Shown piece by piece: positions 1-7,352 of a DNA stretch of 12,446 nt. Below the pieces are notes generated by a model. The model searched no databases and was not told the origin of the DNA. It saw only the letters and a list, made by a program, of their open reading frames with translations. Origin of the DNA: Flectobacillus sp. (GTDB taxonomy: Bacteria; Bacteroidota; Bacteroidia; Cytophagales; Spirosomataceae). The stretch is from NCBI GenBank assembly GCA_029865665.1, contig JARXAV010000133.1:1-12446 (forward strand), read 5' to 3'. The translations under genes and the position numbers were made by a program. Within the stretch, counting starts at the first letter, position 1. Each line of letters begins with the position of its first letter.

Positions 1-1
1 T

Positions 2-982
2 TTGAAAGCTGCCCAACGTACAGAAATGCCAGAAGGTGTGTTTGCCCATGTAGAAGGTATCGGTTTTGAAATTGGTAAGGCTTTGGTCATGCACCCTGTT
101 ACGAAAGCAATCGGCTTTACAGGGTCGTTGCGTGGGGGACGAGCCTTATTCGACATGGCAAATCAACGACCAGAACCAATTCCTGTTTTTGCTGAAATGG
201 GAAGTATTAATCCTGTGATTTTGATGCCTCAAAAACTGGAGCGTGAGGGATTAGAGGTGGCTAACCGCTACGTGCAGTCGATTACGGCTGGGATGGGACA
301 ATTCTGTACGAACCCTGGTTTATTGATAGGTATTGAAGGAGAAGGATTGAATGTTTTTGTAAAGGAACTTGCTGCTAAGATTACTGAGGTTGCTCCTGCG
401 GCAATGCTCAATGCAGGTATTTATCAGAATTATGAGGGAAAAAGAACCATTGTTACTTCGCAAGAGGGAGTACATATTGAAGGGGAGTCGCAAATTGCTA
501 AATCGGGAATTATTCAAGCGATTCCAACTTTTGCTTCGGTAGATGCTCAAACGTTTTTGAGTAATCCAACCTTGCATCAAGAAGTATTTGGCCCTTTTTC
601 TTTGTTGGTGAAATGTCAAGATAAACTGGAACTGCAAAAAGTGCTTGATTATTTGGAAGGACAAATTTCGTGTACGATTATGGCGACAGACGAAGAGTTG
701 GCTGAGAACCCTGCTATTATTCAGCGATTACGTGAAATTTCGGGTAGATTGGTATTCAATGGCGTACCGACGGGGGTGGAAGTAGGTTTTGCCATGCAGC
801 ACGGTGGCCCCTATCCTGCTAGTACCGATGGTCGTTTCGGAGCAGTAGGTCAGGATTCCATCAAACGTTTTGTTCGTCCTGCAACCTATCAAAATTGTCC
901 TGATTTTTTATTACCTGATGAATTGAAAAATGATAATCCTTTAGGTATTTGGAGAACAGTAGATAATCAATTAACTCAATAA
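2..982 (+). CDS. NADP(+)-type aldehyde dehydrogenase (2,5-dioxovalerate/ketoglutarate-semialdehyde dehydrogenase-like), 5'-truncated
   Basis: This is the C-terminal part of a cytosolic aldehyde dehydrogenase that oxidises an aldehyde to its acid with NAD(P)+. The frame is open to the left edge, so the true start lies outside the window; about 326 residues remain of a family usually near 520, so roughly 200 N-terminal residues are missing. Visible landmarks, numbered from the window edge, are the GFTGSLRGGRALFD block (about 38-51), the general-base Glu65 in PVFAEMGS, the catalytic Cys102 in GQFCTNPG, and FGPFSLLV in the C-terminal part. The GSLRGGRALFD and RPEPIPVFAEMGS wording is typical of the alpha-ketoglutarate-semialdehyde/AldH subgroup used in sugar-acid and hydroxyproline breakdown. 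It could instead remove aldehyde made by the quinoprotein dehydrogenase downstream, but it lies across a convergent regulator, so that link is only positional. Ends with TAA. Confidence 0.9.
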   Translation: MKAAQRTEMPEGVFAHVEGIGFEIGKALVMHPVTKAIGFTGSLRGGRALFDMANQRPEPIPVFAEMGSINPVILMPQKLEREGLEVANRYVQSITAGMGQFCTNPGLLIGIEGEGLNVFVKELAAKITEVAPAAMLNAGIYQNYEGKRTIVTSQEGVHIEGESQIAKSGIIQAIPTFASVDAQTFLSNPTLHQEVFGPFSLLVKCQDKLELQKVLDYLEGQISCTIMATDEELAENPAIIQRLREISGRLVFNGVPTGVEVGFAMQHGGPYPASTDGRFGAVGQDSIKRFVRPATYQNCPDFLLPDELKNDNPLGIWRTVDNQLTQ

Positions 983-1002
983 GCTTGTCCTATCTGGATA
1001 AC

Positions 1003-1031
1003 CCTGACAGCGGCTTTTTTGCCCTGTCAGG
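1003..1031. terminator. Convergent stem-loop between aldehyde dehydrogenase and AraC regulator
   Basis: An 8-bp perfect inverted repeat, CCTGACAG (1003-1010) with CTGTCAGG (1024-1031), continues after a one-base bulge into GGC/GCC around a T6 loop (1015-1020). It starts about 20 bp after the dehydrogenase stop codon and lies downstream of the oppositely oriented regulator, so it is placed to stop transcription from either side. There is no clean T-run directly after the stem on the plus strand, so intrinsic termination is likely but not certain. A small CGATT/AATCG hairpin sits at 1096-1108 in the same gap. Confidence 0.55.
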
Positions 1032-1126
1032 ATTGTTGTGGGGTGAAAAGTATTCCTGATTTTATAGCGTTTCAAACTCAAGCCCAAGCCACGCCCGATT
1101 GCAAATCGATGTGAGTGGAGCATTAC

Positions 1127-2068
1127 TTACTTCAAACAGATATTGTCTAAATACAGCTTGCGATATTGTCCTGGGGTATGATTTGTGTGTTTCTTAAACA
1201 ATTTGAAGAAATGGTTTAAGTTATTGAAACCACAAGAAAAGCAGATGTCTGAAATACTTTGTGTGCCATTTTTGAGTAACTGAGTAGCGAGCAAAATACG
1301 TTGTTGATTAATGAAGTCAACTGGAGTGATACCAAACTGCTGTTTAAAACAACGGAAAAAATTGGGTTCACTCATACACGCTTTCTTGCAAAGCGTTTCG
1401 ATATTGATATTATCGTGTAAATTTTGTTGTATATACTCTACTGCATAGGCAATGCGATTAGTGTTGGCAAACTGCTGAAAATTCTGTAAAATCAATTGTC
1501 GAGCTTGCGTTTGCATAAGGCGAATCGAAAGCTCTTGCATGATGAGGTTCGCAAACAAGTCTTTCGACTTATTATTTTCCGTGAAAATATAAATGAGCCG
1601 AGCGATTAAGGTATTAATTGCCATGTCGTTGGTCATAAAAAAGTTCTTCGGAGCAAACTGCCATCCCTCTGGCATATCTATCAAGGGAGCGGTTTCATTA
1701 AGCACATCTACAATCTTTGAGACTTTGTCTTGCGAAATAGCCAATGCTAAACATTGCGTTGGTGTTTCAAAACTGGCTTCTGGGAAGTCAATACACATCT
1801 TTTCATTACGAGCCATCACAACAGATTCCCCAGGCAGAAAGTCGAAGGTGGGAAGTCCGCTAATGTTCATCACTTTTTTCCCTCTTATCATGCTCGCTAA
1901 TACTGGAGCATCAAAGTTTAATTCTACCTCTGTGGCAAAGTGATGAGTTTCATAAATGTTAATTTCTGCACACTCCAGTGTGTAGGTCGTTTTGTTCTCC
2001 ACTTCGGTTTCAATTTTCCTGCGTTGAAGATGACCACTAATATCAAAAATGGGCTTTGTATTAATCAT
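1127..2068 (-). CDS. AraC-family transcriptional regulator with AraC_N-type sensor domain
   Basis: This is a cytosolic DNA-binding regulator of about 313 residues. I place the start at the ATG at 2068; a TTG at 2077 adds only three residues. Residues about 12-160 match the AraC_N type of N-terminal domain (MIRGKKVMNISG, FLPGESVVMARNEKMCIDFPE), often found in regulators beside alcohol or aldehyde oxidation genes. The C-terminal third is the double helix-turn-helix of AraC proteins: first helix pair around INIETLCKKACMSEPNFFRCFK (about 222-243, cited in part), second around SISDICFSCGFNNLNHFFKLFK, then the family signature HTPGQYRK. It is transcribed divergently from the quinoprotein dehydrogenase, with a 264-bp shared gap, and convergently with the aldehyde dehydrogenase, so either neighbour could be its target. 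The inducer cannot be read from the sequence; an alcohol, aldehyde or metal status are all possible. Confidence 0.9.
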   Translation of the reverse strand: MINTKPIFDISGHLQRRKIETEVENKTTYTLECAEINIYETHHFATEVELNFDAPVLASMIRGKKVMNISGLPTFDFLPGESVVMARNEKMCIDFPEASFETPTQCLALAISQDKVSKIVDVLNETAPLIDMPEGWQFAPKNFFMTNDMAINTLIARLIYIFTENNKSKDLFANLIMQELSIRLMQTQARQLILQNFQQFANTNRIAYAVEYIQQNLHDNINIETLCKKACMSEPNFFRCFKQQFGITPVDFINQQRILLATQLLKNGTQSISDICFSCGFNNLNHFFKLFKKHTNHTPGQYRKLYLDNICLK

Positions 2069-2332
2069 ATCTATCAAGTGTTTTTAGAATGAATTTGATG
2101 TTAAATGATTGATTACTAGATAGTTGGTTGTTTTTTGTTGTTTTTGCTATGTTGTTCTGATAGAATACTTCAATTAATTAATAAAATAGTTCTATACAGT
2201 AGGTGTGAAATTACGATAATTTTGATAAAAAAACGAAAAAATAGTACTTTTTGTATTTTGGTAGTTTAATCTTTATAAGTAGCACTTTAGTAAAATCACA
2301 TAATAACTCATTTTTTTAAAACAATATTGTAT
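2069..2332. promoter_or_regulatory. Divergent intergenic control region, AraC regulator / PQQ dehydrogenase
   Basis: This 264-bp AT-rich gap must hold the promoters of both divergent genes. Nothing in it looks coding. A TAATTTTG at 2217-2224 fits the Bacteroidota -7 box TAnnTTTG, but I see no TTTG at the expected -33 spacing upstream of it. Two TTTG motifs (2250-2253 and 2257-2260) lie closer to the dehydrogenase without a good -7 partner. On the regulator side the leader contains a run of GTTGTTTT-type direct repeats (about 2124-2156), which could be regulator contact sites or simple low-complexity sequence. Confidence 0.4.
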
Positions 2333-4048
2333 ATGAATTTACAAATTACGTTTGAAAGCAACTGGCGTAAAAACTTGCAAAAAGCTTGTCAGGTTGGCGT
2401 GCTTGCTGCTACGTCTTTGCTAAGTTTTGATACATCTGCTCAGAAGACAGATTGGTCAATGTATGGTGGTGATTATGGCAATACTCGTTATAGCTCGATG
2501 GAACAAATCAATGCGACAAATGCGGGTAAATTACAAATGGCATGGGTACAGTCATTAGGTGTTTTGGACGGACAAGAAGCTACGCCAATTGTGGTGGATG
2601 GTGTTATGTATGTGGTGTCTTCACACGGGCCAAAATATGTGCATGCCTTTGATGCAAAAACGGGTGCTGTGAAGTGGTCAAGAGAATTTGTGATTCCAGA
2701 AGATGTTTCTCGCTATGCTTGTTGTATTGTGGGTTCTCGTGGAATTACCATTTCGAATGGTAAATTATTTGTAGGTCGTTTAGACGGAAAATTAACGGCT
2801 CTGGATGCTGCAAGTGGTAAAGAATTGTGGACAACTACCGTGGTTGATTACAAACAAGGATCGTTAATTACCTCTCCTGCAACTGTGGTTGGCAACAAAG
2901 TAATCACTGGTTTTGGTGGTGGCGAATACGGTGCTGTCGGGTACTTGAGTGCTTATGATGTAAACACAGGAGCTCAAGTTTGGAAAACCTTAACTGTACC
3001 TGAAGAAGTAGCTAAAACATGGAAAGGAGACACTTGGAAAACAGGTGGAGCTGTGCCTTGGTATATCGGTTCTTATGATCCCAAATTGAATATCTTGTAT
3101 TGGGGAACAAGTAATCCTTCACCATGGAATGCGTCTGTTCGTGGAGCTGATTCTGGTAATTTTGGTGAGATGACTAACTTGTATAGTGCTTCTACGTTAG
3201 CGATTAATCCAGAAGATGGAAAAATCTTATGGCACTATCAGACAACACCTTACGATGCTTGGGATTATGATGGAGTGAATGAATTGGTATTGGCTGATTT
3301 AACAGTTGGAGGTAAAAAAGTACCAACTATGATGAAGGCTGACCGTAATGGATTCTTCTACGTAATCAACAGAACGAACGGTAAAGTAGTATCGGCTGAG
3401 AAATTCGTAAAAACGAACTGGGCAGAGAAAGTTGACTTAACAACGGGTCGTCCAGTAGAGGTAGGAGCTTATCGTTTGACCTCTAAAAATAACGTGAAAG
3501 GTGTTTGGCCTAGCTTTATTGGAGGTAAAAACTGGCAACAAATGAGCTATAGTTCTAAGACGGGTTTAGTCTATATTCCTGCTAATAACATCGGGATGGA
3601 TTTTAACTCAAGTGAGGTTGCATACCAACGTGGATATTTCTACTTAGGGTCTGAATGGACAATGCAGTACGATGCCAACTCTACACCAGGGGAATACGTG
3701 GCATGGGATCCTATAAAACAGAAAAAAGCATGGGGTATTCCGCTTAAATTCCCAATCCCAGGGGGAGCATTAACTACGGCTGGAAACTTATTATTCTTCG
3801 GAACATTGGAAGGAGATTTCAGAGCATATAACTCTACTTCTGGAAAAGAAATCTGGAAATTTAACACAGGTACAGGTGTGGGTGCTGCTCCAATTACATA
3901 CGAAGTGGATGGCAAACAATATGTGGCTGTAGTGACGGGTCGCCCAACAATTATCCCAGGTTTTATTGGGGGTAAATTAGGGGAAGATATGGTGAAAGCA
4001 ACACCTGCTGGTGGTTCGGTTTTGGTATTTGCTTTGCCTCAGCAATAG
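2333..4048 (+). CDS. Secreted PQQ-dependent alcohol dehydrogenase with lanthanide-type metal site
   Basis: This periplasmic quinoprotein oxidises a primary alcohol to the aldehyde using PQQ and a bound metal, passing electrons to a c-type cytochrome. The start is the ATG at 2333 (571 residues); a TTG six bases upstream is not needed. A signal peptide ends near TSAQ (about residue 37). The beta-propeller has many tryptophan-docking repeats (for example AFDAKTGAVKW, ALDAASGKELW, AYNSTSGKEIW). Active-site landmarks are Glu82 (GQEATP), the vicinal disulfide Cys130-Cys131, Glu198 (GGGEYG), WKTGGAVPW, Asn261 (TSNPSPWN), catalytic Asp311 and Asp313 (AWDYDG), and Arg338 (ADRNGFFYV). Asp313, two residues after the catalytic Asp, is the extra ligand that marks lanthanide-dependent XoxF, ExaF and PedH enzymes; calcium enzymes have Ala or Ser there. 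Overall wording is nearer ethanol-type (ExaA/ExaF/PedH) than methanol-type enzymes, so the substrate is probably a C2 or larger alcohol, but this is not settled. The usual D and N after the Cys pair are replaced (CCIVGSRG). Ends with TAG. Confidence 0.95.
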   Translation: MNLQITFESNWRKNLQKACQVGVLAATSLLSFDTSAQKTDWSMYGGDYGNTRYSSMEQINATNAGKLQMAWVQSLGVLDGQEATPIVVDGVMYVVSSHGPKYVHAFDAKTGAVKWSREFVIPEDVSRYACCIVGSRGITISNGKLFVGRLDGKLTALDAASGKELWTTTVVDYKQGSLITSPATVVGNKVITGFGGGEYGAVGYLSAYDVNTGAQVWKTLTVPEEVAKTWKGDTWKTGGAVPWYIGSYDPKLNILYWGTSNPSPWNASVRGADSGNFGEMTNLYSASTLAINPEDGKILWHYQTTPYDAWDYDGVNELVLADLTVGGKKVPTMMKADRNGFFYVINRTNGKVVSAEKFVKTNWAEKVDLTTGRPVEVGAYRLTSKNNVKGVWPSFIGGKNWQQMSYSSKTGLVYIPANNIGMDFNSSEVAYQRGYFYLGSEWTMQYDANSTPGEYVAWDPIKQKKAWGIPLKFPIPGGALTTAGNLLFFGTLEGDFRAYNSTSGKEIWKFNTGTGVGAAPITYEVDGKQYVAVVTGRPTIIPGFIGGKLGEDMVKATPAGGSVLVFALPQQ

Positions 4049-4068
4049 TCCAAATTTCTATATTTTAA

Positions 4069-4126
4069 CAAAGAAATGATATTACCCTAAATCAATTTTA
4101 GGGGTTGGGGTTTCTTTGCCTTTTTT
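4069..4126 (+). terminator. Two-tier intrinsic terminator after the PQQ dehydrogenase
   Basis: The outer stem is CAAAGAAA (4069-4076) with TTTCTTTG (4111-4118), 8 bp perfect. Inside it the stem CCCTAAA (4085-4091) with TTTAGGG (4097-4103) closes a 5-nt loop. A T6 run follows at 4121-4126. This begins about 20 bp after the dehydrogenase stop codon and suggests that the dehydrogenase message ends here and is separate from the downstream genes. Confidence 0.8.
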
Positions 4127-4219
4127 CACAAATAGACGATAACGGCAGTGCTTCATTTATGGTAAGATATTGCTCAAGGCTTGTCGTCAATTAGTTTGCT
4201 TTTAAATTGAATTATTCCG

Positions 4220-4249
4220 TGATATGGCAATTTTATAGTTGCCATATCA
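4220..4249 (+). promoter_or_regulatory. 11-bp perfect inverted repeat just upstream of the XoxJ-like gene
   Basis: TGATATGGCAA (4220-4230) is repeated in inverted orientation as TTGCCATATCA (4239-4249) around an 8-nt loop, and is followed by TTTTCTCTC. It ends 30 bp before the ATG at 4280. It could be a dyad operator, or a terminator-like hairpin in the leader that acts as an attenuator. A separate full terminator already lies upstream at 4069-4126, so simple read-through blocking seems redundant. Confidence 0.5.
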
Positions 4250-4279
4250 TTTTCTCTCAAATTTTACATTTTCAAGGTT

Positions 4280-5104
4280 ATGAAAAAGAGCATTAGCGTA
4301 CTACTATGGGTTGTTGTGGTACTACTATCTGGCCGTAGCTACTCTCAAACACAAGGAGTAGAAAAAGCAAAAGAGGTAGCTCCATTTTGTACCTGTTTTA
4401 TAGGGTACGATATGCCTTTGGCAAATCAGAAAAAAGATTCATTGAGTGGCTTGCAGGGTTTTTATTATGAAATAGCCGAAGAAATGGCTAAACGTATTAA
4501 TAGACCGTTATCGCCCTATTATGTGCTACACGCTTTTTATGGCCGCCCGATTAGAAAAGGCTTACTCGAAAATCATTGTGAAGCTCAATTTGGATTACCA
4601 CGTCTCAATGGGGACTGGTATATTCCTAAAAAAGTGGCTTTAACACAGGCATTAACGTCCATTGGTTTTGCGATTGTTGCTCCCAAAGGAATGAAGATTA
4701 CGTCGTTGGAAGACTTAAAAGGAAAGACCGTTGCTGTGCAAATTGGCTCACCGCCCTACATTGCTTTAAGCCAACAAGGGGGAAGCCACTTTTTATTTCA
4801 AACCGATGCAGAACCAGCCATGAAAGCCTTTGCCGAAGGAAAATCGGATGTTGCTTTTATCTGGGGACCCGTGGCGGGTTATCTAAACAAATACCGATAT
4901 AACAATGCGTATCAAGTTATTGCGACTGAATACACATGGGAAGTTGCCGTGGCAGTTACGGCCGAAAATCAAGAATTGAAAACAAAACTAAACCAATTAA
5001 TCAGTGATATGCAGGGCTTTATAAAAGAAGAAGAGGTAAAATATGGTTTCCCGACGGGTTCACTGATACCCATTCCAGAAGAAGCAAAACACCCCAATAA
5101 GTAA
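4280..5104 (+). CDS. Quinoprotein-dehydrogenase-associated periplasmic binding protein (MoxJ/XoxJ-like, SBP family 3)
   Basis: This is a 274-residue secreted protein with a clear signal peptide (MKK, a hydrophobic run to about residue 18, then RSYSQ). It has the two-lobe fold of family 3 solute-binding proteins, but it matches the branch that accompanies quinoprotein dehydrogenases (MoxJ/MxaJ, XoxJ) and not amino-acid transporters. Evidence is the FYGRPIRKG motif (86-94), the LEDLKGKTVAVQIGSPPY hinge (about 143-160) and DVAFIWGPVAGY (190-201), the latter close to the DVA-x-WGP-x-AGY wording of that branch. No ABC permease or ATPase is adjacent. XoxJ proteins are thought to bind and help activate partly folded XoxF, so this is probably a maturation or accessory factor for the dehydrogenase upstream. 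Cys37, Cys39 and Cys100 could form a disulfide. The start is the ATG at 4280; the stop is TAA. Confidence 0.85.
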   Translation: MKKSISVLLWVVVVLLSGRSYSQTQGVEKAKEVAPFCTCFIGYDMPLANQKKDSLSGLQGFYYEIAEEMAKRINRPLSPYYVLHAFYGRPIRKGLLENHCEAQFGLPRLNGDWYIPKKVALTQALTSIGFAIVAPKGMKITSLEDLKGKTVAVQIGSPPYIALSQQGGSHFLFQTDAEPAMKAFAEGKSDVAFIWGPVAGYLNKYRYNNAYQVIATEYTWEVAVAVTAENQELKTKLNQLISDMQGFIKEEEVKYGFPTGSLIPIPEEAKHPNK

Positions 5105-5211
5105 TAATGTAAAATTTTGGATGTTGAATTTTGATTTAATTCACTGGATATTAAGCCTTTATGAGAAGTTGAATTAAAACTCGTTTTACACTACTGCTTA
5201 AATAATGTAAA
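5103..5211. repeat. Repeats in the gap between the XoxJ-like gene and the PqqU-like receptor
   Basis: AATAATGTAAA occurs as a direct repeat at 5103-5113, overlapping the XoxJ-like stop codon, and at 5201-5211. Between the copies are two nested inverted repeats: TGTAAAA (5108-5114) with TTTTACA (5184-5190), and TTTAATTCA (5135-5143) with TGAATTAAA (5170-5178). In such AT-rich DNA some of this is expected by chance, but the nesting could form a weak terminator or an operator array for the receptor operon. No convincing promoter boxes are seen. Confidence 0.35.
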
Positions 5212-5251
5212 GACTGTGGGACAAGTATATCACTCGTTATTAAAACATTTT

Positions 5252-7342
5252 ATGAAAAATATAACTCATATTTTTTTCTTTTTAGTACTCAGTTCATTGA
5301 GTATAGCACTAAAGGCTCAGTCAGTAGTGAAAGACTCTATTGCTTGGAATAGAACCTTAGAAATGGTGAATGTGAAAGCAACTCGTTTGGAAGGAAATGA
5401 AGGTCATTCGCCTTTTGCCATTACCGTATTGAATAAATATAGATTACAAACAGGGCAGCAATTGATTTCTTTGTACGAAACACTGGGGGCTATTCCAGGG
5501 GTTTTTGCTCAAAATCCAGATAATTATGCACAAGATGTACGCATCGCCATCCGTGGATTTGGAGCTAGGTCTTCGTTTGGGATTCGTGGAATTAAAATTG
5601 TAGTGGACGGTATTCCTGAATCTACTCCCGACGGACAAGCGAAAGTGGGCGGTATTGATATGGGCTTTATCGGCAGAATGGAAGTTGTTCGTGGGCCATC
5701 TTCGGGTATTTGGGGAAATTCATCTGGCGGGGTGATTTCGCTTACTACCGAAGATGCTCCATCCAAACCATTTGCAGAAATAACGGCTTCTGCGGGAGAT
5801 AATAATTTTCAACGGTATCAGGTAAAAGCGGGTCAACGTCTTGGTAAGTTTCAGTATATCGTTAGTGCTGCTAAAATCAAATCTGGGGGGTATCGTGACT
5901 TTAGTTCGGTAGAAAACATCTTGGCGAATGCCAAAGTGAAATATGATTTTAACGAGCATACGAATTTGGCATTGTTAATAAGTCATACCAACGTACCAAA
6001 CGCTCAAGACCCAGGAGGAATAACGCAAGAACAAGTAGATGTCAATCGTCGTCAGGCAAGTGCAACAAATGTGCAGTTCAATGCTGGTACAAGCGTGTCG
6101 CAAGATAGAGTTGGTTTAGTTTTCGACAAAAAAATGGGGAAACATCACTTGAATGCACGCTCGTTTTATACCTACCGAGATTTTAATAATCGCTTGGCTT
6201 TACAAGCAAGTGGCATGATAGAGTTTAAGCGTCGTTTTGTGGGAGGAGGATTTACGTATCAGTTTACCGATAAATTAGGCTCAATGGACTATCGCTTAAA
6301 GGCTGGTTTCGACTACGAAAATCAGAGCGATGACCGTCAGCGTTATGATAATTTAAACGGGGTGAAAGGCACGCAAAAGCTTGACCAATTAGAAAATTAT
6401 GCCGCTAAAGGAGCTTTTTTACTACAAGAATTAGGCATTACAAAAGCCTTATGGTTAACTGTTGGAACACGCTACGATTTTATTGAAGCGAAGGTAACAG
6501 ACCATTTTTTATCAGACGGCAACCAATCTTCGGTCTTGACGTTCAATAAGTTTAGCCCAACAGCAGGGGTATCATACAGTGTTGCCAAAGAAGCGAATGT
6601 ATATGCTAATGTATCAACCAGTTTTGAAACACCAACCCTCAATGAATTATCCAATAACCCGTCTGGTATTGGTGGTTTCAATACGGCTCTAACGCCCATG
6701 AGAGCGGTGAATTATGAAATCGGGACGAAGTTTTTATTTAATAAACGCTATCGTATAGACTTAGCCCTTTTCAGGGTTAACGTTACCGACGAACTCGTGC
6801 CATATCAATTAGCACAATACACAGGGAAAACATTTTTTAGAAATGCAGGTGAAACGCAACGTAATGGCGTAGAAGTAGGACTTTCGACTCAGTTGGCAAA
6901 AGGCTTAACGGCTTATGTAAACTATACGTATTCAGACTTTACGTATCAAAATTATACCGCTACAAAAGTTATCAACAAAGTAGATACCAAAGTGGATTAT
7001 GCGGGAAAAGTAATGCCGGGCATACCACAACATACAGGAAATATGGAATTACGTTATTTCCGTCCTTCGGGTTGGTTTGCCACTGGACAAGTTCGCTTAG
7101 TAACAGCCCAGTTTGCCGACGATGCCAATACGGTAGAAGCAAAGGGCTATCAGTTAGTCAATTTTAGAACAGGCTTTCAGAAGCATTGGGGAGCGATTTT
7201 AATTGAGCCATATATCGGAGTTAATAACCTTCTGAATCAGTTGTATATGGCTAATGTTCAGATAAATGCGTCGGCAAATAAGTACTTTGAATCAAGTATG
7301 GGGACGTATGTTTTTGGTGGATTAAAAGTAAGAATTAACTAA
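5252..7342 (+). CDS. pqqU: TonB-dependent outer-membrane receptor, PqqU (YncD) family; probable PQQ importer
   Basis: This is an outer-membrane gated barrel of about 696 residues. I start it at the ATG at 5252, which gives a clean signal peptide (MKNITH, hydrophobic run, ALKAQ at about 20-24); an in-frame GTG at 5216 would place 12 residues before it. The plug spans about 36-165 and includes NYAQD (91-95), RGFGARSSFGIRG (101-113), VDGIPESTPDGQ and VVRGPSSGIWGNSSGG. Further matches to E. coli PqqU/YncD as I recall it are DPGGIT (253-258), FETPTLNEL (458-466), KTFFRNAGETQRNGVE and a C-terminal NNLLNQLYMANVQINASANKYFE-type stretch (cited in part). PqqU imports pyrroloquinoline quinone in E. coli, an organism that uses PQQ but cannot make it. 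Here the gene lies just downstream of a PQQ enzyme, which supports the same role. It lacks the N-terminal carboxypeptidase-like domain of SusC receptors and has no SusD partner. The next gene starts 10 bp after its stop, so they form an operon. Confidence 0.85.
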   Translation: MKNITHIFFFLVLSSLSIALKAQSVVKDSIAWNRTLEMVNVKATRLEGNEGHSPFAITVLNKYRLQTGQQLISLYETLGAIPGVFAQNPDNYAQDVRIAIRGFGARSSFGIRGIKIVVDGIPESTPDGQAKVGGIDMGFIGRMEVVRGPSSGIWGNSSGGVISLTTEDAPSKPFAEITASAGDNNFQRYQVKAGQRLGKFQYIVSAAKIKSGGYRDFSSVENILANAKVKYDFNEHTNLALLISHTNVPNAQDPGGITQEQVDVNRRQASATNVQFNAGTSVSQDRVGLVFDKKMGKHHLNARSFYTYRDFNNRLALQASGMIEFKRRFVGGGFTYQFTDKLGSMDYRLKAGFDYENQSDDRQRYDNLNGVKGTQKLDQLENYAAKGAFLLQELGITKALWLTVGTRYDFIEAKVTDHFLSDGNQSSVLTFNKFSPTAGVSYSVAKEANVYANVSTSFETPTLNELSNNPSGIGGFNTALTPMRAVNYEIGTKFLFNKRYRIDLALFRVNVTDELVPYQLAQYTGKTFFRNAGETQRNGVEVGLSTQLAKGLTAYVNYTYSDFTYQNYTATKVINKVDTKVDYAGKVMPGIPQHTGNMELRYFRPSGWFATGQVRLVTAQFADDANTVEAKGYQLVNFRTGFQKHWGAILIEPYIGVNNLLNQLYMANVQINASANKYFESSMGTYVFGGLKVRIN

Positions 7343-7352
7343 TTATTGAATC

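Noticed and set aside
2217..2224. TAATTTTG as a definite promoter -7 box for the PQQ dehydrogenase
   Set aside because: The motif fits TAnnTTTG, but no TTTG is found at about -33 spacing, and such matches are frequent in AT-rich DNA.
5216..5251. GTG start 36 bp upstream for the PqqU-like receptor
   Set aside because: The ATG at 5252 begins a normal signal peptide directly; the extra 12 residues add nothing recognisable.
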